Assembly: GCF_036669915.1 (NCBI RefSeq)
Contig: NC_089313.1
Location: 11,538,011-11,602,010 of the forward strand
DNA length: 64,000 bases
From: Pocillopora verrucosa
Lineage: Eukaryota; Cnidaria; Anthozoa; Scleractinia; Pocilloporidae
Direction of reading: 5' to 3'
The stretch's first letter is position 1, and every line of letters starts with the position of its first letter. The notes beneath the pieces are model-generated. The model was not told the DNA's origin, searched no databases, and was given only the letters and a program-made list of their open reading frames with translations. Made by a program: the position numbers and the translations under genes. This document shows positions 49,560 through 60,487 of this stretch, piece after piece.

Positions 49560-50465
49560 GCATATGATCTTATGATACTAATCACGTTTTGAGATTTCAA
49601 ACAGTATTTTGTCCTTTTATCTAAGCTGTGACTACAGAAGTATATAAAGTATGTAAACGCGTCCGGAAATACACTCCCAATAATTTCGTAAAACCGAAGC
49701 GTTGTCAGTTCTCTTAACCTTCACTCGCGAACCTGCGAAGACCTTGTAACCTCAGTTGTGTTTATTAAACGTATAAAATCCACCTCGAGACTTCTCTTGG
49801 ATACTTTCTCATATGGCCAGAGAATTTCAGGAAACTTTTGATTAAAATTCGACGAAGAACGCCCCCAGTTTGAATCTAGTCTAGCACTCATACTCTGGCC
49901 AGTAAGTACCTTTGTCGTAACAAATTATCAAATCTGTTATTTTTCTTCTTGTTTCTTCGAGATCTCGTAAAACATTTACGAACTACTCTGAACTGCATTA
50001 CAGATTTTGTCGATATCCAGGGCAGCAGCTGCGTTATTCTTAAAATGGTACCGTCTATTGTCAAGCTGAATTGTGGCAAATGTGAAGACAAATTACGGTG
50101 AGGTTATTATTAAGAACTCCTGACCGCGGTAAGACAAATAAATTTTTAAGAATACTTCTCTGCGGTGGCGATAGAAATGGTTGGTCCCTAGAGCGTGTTT
50201 CATATCAAAGTCACCAACTGCTAACTAATGTATGCATTGCGTGCGCATCGAGAGATCAGCTTACCAATTGAGATTACAAAAGACATCGTCAATCGAGCAG
50301 TACAGAGCATGTTTATACTCTCAAGTTAATATCAGTGGTGCGTTATCGGTTCTAGTTGGCCAGCCCTTACCCCTCTCCCCACCCCCCTCAGGCGGTCACC
50401 CAGCATCATTTTTGAGTAGAAATGACTTACAAGTCTAAGAAAGGAACAAATAACGTGAGTTTCAC

Positions 50466-51801
50466 TTTGTTTATTCTTTTTCAGAAATGAAACAAACAAA
50501 ACTGCATTTTTTCCTAACATACACACTTATCTTTTCTTCTGGAGAAAAGAAACTTAGCCTAGTTTTTCCTTTTCTGGAAGAAACACTTAAACTAAACTTT
50601 CTCTAAAACATCAAGTACACAAGTCTGCTCAGCAACTTAGCTAGTTTTGTTTATTCTTTTTCGAATGAAACAAAAAGCTCACTTTCTAAAAAGAGAATAA
50701 CAACATCCACTTGCTTTACTGCTATAGAAAAATAAGCTTTGTTTATTCTTTCCCGAATGAAACAACAAACTTTATTTTCCCTCCTCCTATGCGTAAAATA
50801 AATTTACTTTGTTTATTCCTTTTTGGAATGAAACAAGTTTTAAGTAAACCTATTCTTTTTTTTTTTTTTACATATCTTACGTAATTGCTTTGATATCGGA
50901 AATTAACGTAGTTCTGTCTATTCTTTTTAAGAATGATGACAGGAAGCTACATCCGACGCACATTTAGCCCCATACTTCTCAAAAAAATCCCCGACAAAAT
51001 TGCCTCTTTCAATCTGCTTGCAGCCATTTTCAAACTTGTCACGTGCTGGTCACGCTATGACAACTTCGTTCCCAGCGTCCACCTCTTCTTTCCTCGATAT
51101 GGAGAGCGAGGACCCTGGGTGCGTTGTGTGACGCGTTACAAAAATGACTGCTCGCAAACGGGGACAACCAGAGTTAAGCGCCAGCCTTGCTTATTCTATT
51201 CAGAATGAACCAAGGTCGACAAGAAGCTTTCGTTCGTGTTCTATTTGGATCAATCGTTTTCAGTTGGCTGTGTTGGTTAGGTTTTATATGTATTCCACTT
51301 GGAGAAAACCGTTTGAGGTGTGGTGTTCAATGGTGGAAAACTCTTGAGTAGCGGCCGTTGTATTTTTTGGTAGTCTGATACGATGCCCTAATTATTAGCG
51401 CTGCAGGACGCGCGTTTCTCCGCCCGCGGGAAGATTAGAGACGAGCTGGGGAGAGGTTTGCCGGGTGGCGTTGCTTTGATATCGGAAATCAACGTAGTTC
51501 TGTCTATTCTTTTTAAGAATGATGACAGGAAGCTACATCTGACGCACATTTAGCCCCATACATCTAAAAAAAATCCCCGACAAAAACTGCCTCCTTCAAT
51601 CTGCTTGCAGCCATTTTCAAACTTGTCATGTGATGTTCACGTTATTACAACTTCGTTCCCAGGGTCCTCCTCTTCCTTCCTCGATACGGGGAGCGAGGAC
51701 CCTGGGTGCATTGTGTGACGTGTTAAAAAATGACTGCTGGCAAACGAGAACAACCAGAGTTAAGTGCCAACCCTGCTTATTCTATTTAGAATGAACCAAG
51801 G
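50466..51801. repeat. Cluster of related stem-loops, copy 2
   Basis: This is the duplicate of the cluster at 28362-29697. The palindromes TTTGTTTATTC...GAATGAAACAAA are kept at about 50466, 50646, 50738, 50807, 50918, 51189, 51503 and 51773, with stems intact. Confidence 0.6.
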
Positions 51802-52071
51802 TCGACGTGAAAACTTAAAAAAGCTTTCGTACATGTTCTATTTTGATCAATCGTTTTCAGTTGGTTGTGTTGGTTAGGGTTTTTACGTATTCTATCGGGA
51901 GCAAACCGTTTTAGGTGTGGTCTTCAGTGGTGGAAAACTCTTGGGTAGTGGCCGTTATATTGTATATATGGTAGCCTGGTAGGATGCCCTAATTATTAGC
52001 ACTGCAGGACGCGCGTTTCTCCGCCCGCGGGAAGATTGAAGACGAGTCGGGAAGAGATTTGCCGGGTGGCG
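50885..52071. repeat. Twofold direct repeat of ~590 bp, copy 2
   Basis: Unit 1 is 50885-51470 and unit 2 is 51471-52071. They correspond to 28785-29969 in the other duplication copy. Confidence 0.8.
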
Positions 52072-52520
52072 TTACTCTAAGCCTCATACTTTCCCGCGGG
52101 TGAAGAAACACTCGTGTCAAAGTGTTAATCATGAAAGCCTACTCGCACGCTATTTACGCGGGCTTGAAGAAGTCAAGCGCATGCTTCAGTTCCTGGCCGT
52201 GATGCTCGCTGTAAAAATCTTACTCGTGCTCTTTCGCTACGCTAACCAAACCGGCAAAAAATCATCGAAAATCGCGCCACTAGACAGTAATTGACTGCCT
52301 CGTTGCCTTCCTTCACTCTTGTGAATGCGGTGAAGTATGGCTATGACAATTCCAGGAAACTACCGCGTCTCAGTCATAAAGGGATAGCAATTGAAACGGT
52401 TGATCCCGATAGAACACAACCTTCCTGTCACAAAATGGCAACCGGGAAACTGAGTTCCCTAATCTTACTTTCGCAAAGCACACCTCTTACGTGGGTTGAT
52501 CAGCGTGTGCCAGATTATAT

Positions 52521-55500
52521 TTAAACAAGCAGCACCAGAGCTACCGATGAAAGCAGGAGAGAGCCAACGAAGAAAGGCCTCTTACTTTCGGCCGCTGAAA
52601 CAGGCACACAATCGTTGATCGCTGAGACATCGCCCATGTACTCTGCACCAAGAAACTCTTTATAGGTCTTAGCAGAGACATCTTCCAGCTTTTTGGTGGA
52701 ATCTTTGAAAAGGAGATCGTCTCCATCGGAATATTTGGATGAATCAAACATCCTAAACCCATCACCAGAATCGTTCCCATAACGCGTTGATGCTTCGACT
52801 AGAATCTTGACATACGTCTTCATTTTGCTGTGTCCCTTTTTGGTCATCACGGCGTGAGAGGGAACTTTAGCAAGGTGGCAGTTAAGGTGCTGTCCAATTT
52901 CTAAAGGAAAATAAGAAAGAAAAGGCTTTCTTTTTCACACAGACTGATTCGTGTACCAAAAGCTTTCAAAAGCTTTTCGGTAGGGAGGAGGAGAGATCGA
53001 AGCCCAGCTCAGTTAAAAAAAGACTCCAGTAACATGCATTGATTTTTCCCAACCTCTTTCGAAAAAGAAAATGGCTTGACGACTTGAATTATCGGAAATT
53101 TAAAAAAAATCCGGAATATATAATCCTCATGGTGTTTGACTGGGGAGAGGAAGCCACTTTTAGTTAGCCACTATTCGACCAGGGATTTTGGAGAAAATCA
53201 GGGACTCACAAGTACATACCAGCAGTGTTTCCATCGTAACACAGGTATGCGTATTCACTTGCTGTCGCCGATTTTTCGCTGGATACGGTTGTATGTTTTA
53301 CAAATGCCACTTCACCCACATCATCCATCAAGCATTTAAAGGCGCCGCTGTAACCAGAATAATTTCCATCTTTCGTGCATTCATCTTTGCACAACGCGCA
53401 CAGGTTGTCGGGATTTTCTCCTTTGGTATCAATTTTTTCTTCCTTCACTCCTGAAAACGTAATATGAGTGTGAGTAAAACTGTCAAAAATAGGTTGAAAT
53501 CATTATCCTCCCACAAATATTTGACACATGTATTAGCTTCAATATGCGAGCACTTCCTCATCATTAGCGCTGCAAGACGCGCGTTTCTTCACGGGGGGTC
53601 TGGCACTAATAATGTCAGTGCTAGACCCCTGACACTAATAACAAGGGCCTAGTTTCGGGCCCTTCGACTTTCGAAGGGTTAATTTCGTTTCCAGGTCTCA
53701 CTTGTGTGCGTCTAAAGAGCTTCTTAAAGGCCGAGATTCTTTTGGCCAGGGTTACGGATTAACTGACCAGCCTCGACTTAACACTTTGCAAGTGCAAGTG
53801 ATCTGGGTAAAGCGCGGAAGAACGCAAATGAGCAAGTTACAGTGGGTTTTCGTTTCACATTTGATTGCATAGTGGGTGAATTGGTTAGTTTTTAGTACAC
53901 AAATAGTTTGCATGTTGCTGTACGTCTGTACAGTGAGAAATCACATGCGACTCCAAAATAATAACTGGTAAGAATTAAAAAATGGCACCCAAGGTGCAGC
54001 CGAATGTGTCACTTACGTTCTTATCAAATCTTGACGTCTTCTGTTATCTACTTCTGAACAGTCGCACAGAAATATTAAAGCTATTCGTTTTATATCATGT
54101 AGAAGCGAAAAGTTTCGGATGGCAACGTCATTTATGCGCCTGCCTTCCAGTAGATCATGAAAACCTATCAAAATGTGCGCGTAATTTAGCTTATTGTATA
54201 ATAACAATTACATGCTACCTAGAGCAATCTAAAAAGAAAATACTGGACTGCTTCCAACACTCAAACAGATTCCGTTTTAACTACTTACTTGGTACACAGC
54301 TTTCCGAAAAATACTTTCCAGCTGATACGTACGGATTACAGGTGGAGTCTTGATCCATATATTTCTTGGACAGTAAAGTACCAACTGGTACGACCCAACC
54401 AGCCGTTTTGCCTGCTCCTGTATGACAGGTTTTCTTTCCTCTCAGATCCTTGATCGATTTGACCGAACCTGACTTTTTAACAACTGCCACAGCATAGTAA
54501 CTGGTACCAGTAACTTCTCCGTAGAATTCTGCAACTACAGGAGTCATCTCGTAGTTTTTACCTAAAAGAAATTGAATGGGATTATTTGCATCTTAGCTTA
54601 ACAGCATGGTCAATGGAAAAAAACTGTAGTTTGAACTGTGAGCTGTAATCTGGATTTTATCTTTTGGACCTAGTAAAATGTTGTGTTTTGAACTCGGAAG
54701 GGTCTTTACCCAAAGCAAGCCCTATACGTTGACAGCAGGGGTAGATTTGGGGGGTTGGGGAGGGGTGGGGGAGATTGGTGGGCCACTAGGAACGCCTTAA
54801 TTCAATCGGAGAAAAGTTGCATTCTATAAACTCATGATCACAACACTCGTCATTATATAAGTTTTCAGGGTTTAAGGTCGAAGGCATAATGCCCAAATTT
54901 GCGAGCTTATGCGTACAGAGAGAGCGTGAAAGTGAGTGAGATGAAAAATGAAAAGCGTTTCAGTACTCGTTTTTATACACGTTCCAGATTTATACCACCA
55001 CTGAACCGTGCATTCGAATAACCACTGAAACAATTTAAACTTTTCTTTGTGTTTACTTATAGACTCTATACACTTTCTTCAAATCTTTTGTGAATTGCAA
55101 ATTGTGATCTACTCGACCAATGAAGGAGGCACACAATTTTTACAATTTCCTGCGTGCGAATGAACACTATTAGCTTCGAGCTCAATGTTTGAGAATACAT
55201 TTTGATGCTTTTCTACAAAGTACACCAAAGTTGCTATACCTGCTTCATATATTTCTCCTCCATCCAGTGTAATAAGATCAGCTTGTCCGTCTTTGATCTT
55301 TTGCATGCAATCAATGGCATTACTTCCCTGAACACAGCTAGCTTTCAAGGTGATGTTGAGTTCACTTGACACATTTTTCAACGCAGATACAAAATCTTGG
55401 CATTTTTGTTGTTCTAAGGCTTTGATTGTGCACCATCGCATTTGGGTAACATGAGAATCACCTAATGAAAAATAAAATTAATAAATAAAACAACGATTCA

Positions 55501-57807
55501 TGACGGTGAGAGAGGGAAAGAGGGATTGCTATACTTAAAGAACTTTGGGAGTGGAGAGTGGTAGGTAGATTTCGCATCCATACCCCACCCACCTGCTTCT
55601 CGCACCTTAGACTCTTATCTTCCACCTTTCAATGATAAAGAATACGGATCGTGAATCAACGAACGTCAACATTTTTGCATTTCTTTCCCGCTTCCACCTA
55701 TTTCCTGGATTTTTCCGGCCGCTGGAGTTAGTATCAGAGGGAGGTCACAGTCACAGTAAGAATAATCATTCTTTCATAAATTTCTCATGAAACTAGAAAT
55801 GAGAGTCATTCACAATCTCGGGATTCACCTAATGAAATTTGTATGTTGAAAATATGTATACGATGTTTTAGGTTCCCATATCGGCGCAGTCTTCATACGA
55901 TTTCATTCTAACTTCAAGTGGCAATTTTTTTCGCATGTGAAATTTGCCGAGGGGAAAGGCAGTTATAAAGCATTTGTAGAATTTAATACCTTTAAATGCT
56001 TTTCTGTTGATGTCAATACAAGAAAAAGTGGATTCACGCATGCGCATTTGTGCCTCGAGTGCCTTTCCGTTGATGCTGATACAAGAAAATATGGAGTCAC
56101 GCATGCGCTTTCGTGCCTTTTCGTTGATGCCGATACAAGAAAAAGCGGATTCACGCATGCGCTTTCACGCCTTGAGTGCCTTTCTGTTGATGCCATTGAA
56201 AGCAAAAGTGGATTAACGTATGTGCTTTCGTGCCTTGAGAGTGAAAACGGCTAACACCAAATTCCGAAGAGTGCGTGAGAAAAAAAAATCCCATTCCGTT
56301 AGTATTGCTGTCCTTTTGTGCGGTTTAAGCTCTAATGAAATTGCGTAAATTACTCGTAATGGACATTTTCTCACGAACCAATCGATGAACAGCCAACAGC
56401 AATCAGTTTGGCGATCATATTTGCATAAAACCTTGCATGACTCAGTAGCGGAAAATATTAAGAGAAAATACACCTTCTGGCAGTTTTGAATCAGTTCAAT
56501 AGCAAATGAGTTTAACCGCTAAGGAAATTTAAGAATCATGATGTAGGCTTTTGTGCAGCAAAACAAAGAGGACGATAAGCAGAAAACAAAGACCGCTTCC
56601 GAATTATTATGTATTTTTACAAATCCGATAAACTCGACTGAACAAGAACCAAACGGCCACTCTAAAAATACAATAGAACTGCGGTTTGGGTCTGTGCCAA
56701 ATTCTTCCCAGGGGTTGCCAGATTGTTCTGTTGGTTTCTTTTTTTTTTTAGTAGCACAAAATAAAATTGATACTCTTCATCTTCCTGACAATTCGCCTAT
56801 TAATATTGTGCCCTTTTTGATTACAACACTCAGTGCTACATTCCTGCATTAAAACAAGTAATGGGCATGTCTCGCTTCGCTTGCTCACTCGTTCCTTATG
56901 GCTTTGCATTTCGTAGGCAAGGACCAATCTTACCAAGGACTCTTAAATTCATATTATTAATGCCCTGCACACAATGGAGTATAAATATGTCCAAGTGGAA
57001 GTTTGAGGTAAAGCGTGCGGAAAATTTTTCATAATTAATCTGGGCCAAACAGTCGACAAAGGTTTTACAGGCACAAGTAAATTATTCAAAGAATAGCTTA
57101 TTGTTCACAAATTCTTTTGTTTCGACATATTTTGCGGTGGTTATTTTATAATCACGAACTATAAGGTTGTATTGGCCCTTCGTAAAAATGATTTTTTATT
57201 CTGAATAACTTCATCCATTATGAAGTCGAATAAGATATAAGAAATCTGAAACACAATTTCCTACAGTTAACTTGCGATCGCATGCTTTCCCAAAATGGGT
57301 GTATTCATAGGTGTGTTTTACTATGCATTACTCAAACACGATGATTTGTTCTCTCCTTCGCATCAAGGCTATTGACCAATTTAAGTCCACAGTCAGACAT
57401 TTCTGGCTGCCTTTTTTTGAGGTAATAAGTCAAAGAAATTCTTCTCTGATTCTTTGTCAACATGACTGTTAATCTGTGATGCGTTTTAGTAATCCTGTCA
57501 GACGTTTCATCTAGTTCAAGATTTACTGATGATACTCACAGGGATCTAAATTGGCTAGCTACATGAATTACAGACCGTGGTCGGTTGTGGATCAACCTTT
57601 CCATCGTGATATCAGTGACGCTATATCATTTAGATCATCCATCGATGCATTCGTAGTTATCCAAACAAATTAAGCGTTTTCACACTTACACCCACCAGAA
57701 AACCACATCTAATACATTTGAAGCGAAAAATCGCTTGTGAGTTTCTCAAATAGCAACTTACCAAGCGTAAAAGCAAGAGCACTGAGGAAGATGAGTGGTC
57801 CCAACAT
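52521..57807 (-). CDS. Single-lobe melanotransferrin-like transferrin, gene C, complete
   Basis: Five minus-strand exons (57807-57762, 55461-55240, 54561-54289, 53450-53220, 52900-52521) join to 383 aa; all introns are phase 1. The signal-peptide exon is identical to gene B. Iron ligands D82, Y111, Y214 and H273 are intact and the anion-site residue is again Lys (K141). The C-terminus lacks the 12-residue linker duplication of gene B and ends FFVGSLLLSSVALVLLV, a GPI-type signal. Relative to B the protein differs in clusters: residues 105-106, 222-255 and 315-339. At several of these positions C matches gene A (DDVGEV; CKDEC; KTYKEFLG), so C may keep the older state there. The gene lies wholly inside duplication copy 2. 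It is intact, with no stop or frameshift. Confidence 0.93.
55997..56236. repeat. 54-bp minisatellite, copy 2
   Basis: This is the duplicate of 33868-34096 in intron 1 of transferrin C. Spacing of the 9-12 bp extra block differs: it is also present after the third unit here, so the array has changed since duplication. Frames again stay open on both strands. Confidence 0.7.
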
Positions 57808-57960
57808 GTTGACAACGATGTAGAGAAATGTAGACTGCTGTGTCAGAGGCAGCAAAGCGAACAGTTAAAGAAAAAAAAATTAATATTGTCTCCCTGTGAT
57901 TGACATGTCACACGTTAACAAAAGGAGTAACCTTGGATACATCCCTTGGGAGGTTTAATT

Positions 57961-58268
57961 TCAGCGTGAGAGTCAATTGCGTAAGAGCAACATTTACCGC
58001 ATTGATAAGAAGTCAGCTCTTCATCTGAAACGCTCATGAGACACAAACAGACCACCCATGGGGTTTAAGTCAGGTCTGTTTGTGCAGTCACCCAATATTT
58101 CTTAAAAACCAAAGACTGAGAGTGGCTTCCTGTTTAAAATTCACAATGAAGATATAAATAGTTTAATTTCTTTCATTTCTCATAGGCGCTTCAGATGAAG
58201 GTGTTGGCTCTTCTCCTGAGTGCTCAGTCAACTGGTAAAAGTTGCTCTTGCGCAATTGGCTGTCTGAT
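57961..58268. mobile_element. Foldback element upstream of transferrin C
   Basis: This is the duplicate of 35811-36118, at the same distance upstream of the start codon. The 13-bp inner hairpin (CACAAACAGACC/GGTCTGTTTGTG) is unchanged apart from its outermost base. Confidence 0.7.
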
Positions 58269-59102
58269 ATATACCAGTTGCTCGCCCGGGTCATGGACCC
58301 CTGACATATGATGGTTTTACCCAGGGAGGGGGAAGAGGGGGCGCCCCCAGGGGAATTGAACATTTTTCAAGGTTTCCAATAGTCACCTTTCCTATCCTTG
58401 AGTATCCATTATATGTCAAAATTCCACCCCCGAGGGCCAGAAACGTTGTGTAATTTCAACAAACTTAGGTGCTCACATCACTGAATTGCAGCCAGTGACT
58501 ATGGAAGTATCTTGATGTAAGATGCTACCACCAAAATTGTCGAATTTGTTCGCTGTCAACAAATTTTATGTAGGGTTTATTTTCAAATTCCTTGTTCATA
58601 GTTGACGTGTTAAATGTCATGTAAATGTGCTGTCGAGGACGAAAACTTTCCTTCCCTCATCGAACTGAACGAGCAGTAAGGGTAAAAGGCGGAATTATAG
58701 TTCGGAATAGCAGTGTAGCATTACTTGCGGAAAAGCATAATTTGACAGCACATAAATAAGTTTGAATACTGCCGTACCGGTAGGCGTAGACAGAAATATT
58801 GCGTATATCGCCTTGTAAATATGTTACCGGAAATTCTCGATTTATTATTTTTTTCTTTTGTCTCAATTTTTCTCTAAATATCTTGAGAAACGTTTTAAAT
58901 ATCTCAACAAATTTTAAAATGGCCCAAAAATTGACTCAGTTTTTTAGCGTTCTATATTTGCTACTTAAATGTTGTTAATCAGCATAGAGGTGTATAAAAA
59001 TCGAATTGTGGTCAGCCATCAATATTATATTCATGGTGGAAGGGCTCACGCTCGAATCTTCAGCTTTAAAAACACTTAAAGGAGACAAATTTACTTTACA
59101 AT

Positions 59103-59828
59103 GAGACTATTGTGACGGTAACTGAAGGGAAACATCACAATATTAATGATAGCATGATACGTGCCGAATCACGATGATGTTGACATGCATCAGACAAACA
59201 GCGGCAAGTCACCCAAAATTTGCTTTCACTCCTACTTTCAAGTTTTGTAGCCCAACATGTCCTCATAATTGCGGTGTAGTTTTTTGAGAAATTATATTTT
59301 AGTTTTCGCGAAATGATTTTTTTAGTTCGACCACTCAAATATGCAAATTTTCACCGTGAATGTGTGACCTCATGTAACATATATACTTGACCTCCGGTCT
59401 TTCTGTCAACATAATCCTTTGTTCTATCATCTAAACTTAGTCCCCCTGTCATTATTGAAGCTGTCAAGGAAATATTTTTTAGTGAATATTTTTTCCGACA
59501 TACTCTTTGCATGATATCTAGAAAAACCTTCCAGGAATTACTGCTTTCAGAAAACTAAAATGTCAAGATTCATGAACGATTCCTTTGCCGGCGGAAGTCA
59601 GAGAATTTTTACAAAAGTCAACTTGATTGACAAGCTACTAATAGGAACTGATCTGTTGTATAAGCGTCTCATCTTACATGCTTACATAGAGACTGTTCAG
59701 TTAAGTTGTTCGCTGGTGGGACTTGTGGGTTTAGTTATCGAGAAGACCGAACTTGCATATCTCTAGTCGCTCCATTGCATAGTTGTAAAAATACATTTCA
59801 AGTCACTTGCGGATTTGCAAGTTTTCAG
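59103..59828. other. No supported gene
   Basis: Unique sequence right of the duplication edge. A 68-codon plus frame (59560-59766) lies just before the next exon but shows no family features or clear splice sites. Confidence 0.35.
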
Positions 59829-60100
59829 ATCCAGAAAATGAAGTTGATCTTATTTTGTCGTGTGCTGGTATCTTCGAGACGCCGAAAGATTCAATGATTT
59901 TACAATTTGTCCCACTCATAGATCAAACCTCGGTGTTGGGTGGAGTCGTGGTTCCAATAGTAGATGTAAAGTGCCTAAAGAAGTGTTCGGCCATGGTAAA
60001 GGTAGGGCTAAATCGATTCCAAAAGCCGACAGGGGAATTGGCAATCGTGCATCACAGATAGTACTCAAGATGTCTGGAAAATTTATACAACCTGGCTCCG
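59829..60100 (+). pseudogene. Frameshifted exon of a Cys/His module found in anthozoan proteins
   Basis: An exon-like block begins after TTTTCAG (59821-59828) and ends at a strong GTAAGT donor (60101). Its first part reads PENEVDLILSCAGIFET in one frame. The second part reads FTICPTHRSNLGVGW, then a CKVPKE segment and ends FIQPGSG in another frame. The ICPxHRxxLGxGW pattern with flanking cysteines matches, from memory, a module in many uncharacterised coral and anemone proteins. The frame change near 59880-59900 would break the protein, so this is a pseudogene or a sequence error. Confidence 0.4.
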
Positions 60101-60378
60101 GTAAGTAAGGGGAGTTACTACCCATCTTGTGCATAATTACGCGTCCCGTCACAGGCGACCCAAGCTCACGTCTCGAGAAAAAGCCAACGATGAATTCATG
60201 AACGCGTCACGCGTTGTGTGACTCGGTGTTAAGTTACGGGAGGAACCGTTGAAAATTTAAACACGTTATAAGGAATAGTATGGGGAACGAAATATGGTCG
60301 ATTTACAACGATAAATATTTCGAAATATGAATATTTTACATGTAAAATCAATAAAACTTACTCATGCCCCGTGTATCC

Positions 60379-60487
60379 GTCGTAGTTTCTGGCGATTTCT
60401 GCTGTTTTAAGCTTGCTTTAGTATTACTGTTATCCATGTTAATGGTAAAGCAAGCTTAAAACGGCAGAAATCGCCAGAAACTACGAC
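60379..60487. repeat. Near-perfect hairpin, 42-bp arms
   Basis: The left arm (60379-60420, GTCGTAGTTTCTGGCGATTT...) and right arm (60446-60487, ending AAATCGCCAGAAACTACGAC) are complementary over 42 bp with one mismatch, which would be a G-U pair in RNA. The loop is 25 bases. No terminal features identify it as a known element. Confidence 0.9.

Larger units (their letters stand above)
49560..59102. repeat. Segmental duplication, copy 2 (contains transferrin C)
   Basis: This is the partner of 27421-36954: about 9,543 bases, same orientation, same internal order. Notable differences are a deletion near 49617 that removes part of the dispersed repeat, a shorter poly-T in intron 1 (10 versus about 27), and a short insertion near 53756 'ggattaactgacc'. 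Both edges are sharp. Confidence 0.9.

Noticed and set aside
27182..57807. CAGTGC inside the signal-peptide exons of all three transferrins, as an iron-responsive element loop
   Set aside because: The flanking five bases on each side cannot pair (for example TTCCT/TCTTG) and there is no bulged C at the right place; the match comes from the coding sequence.
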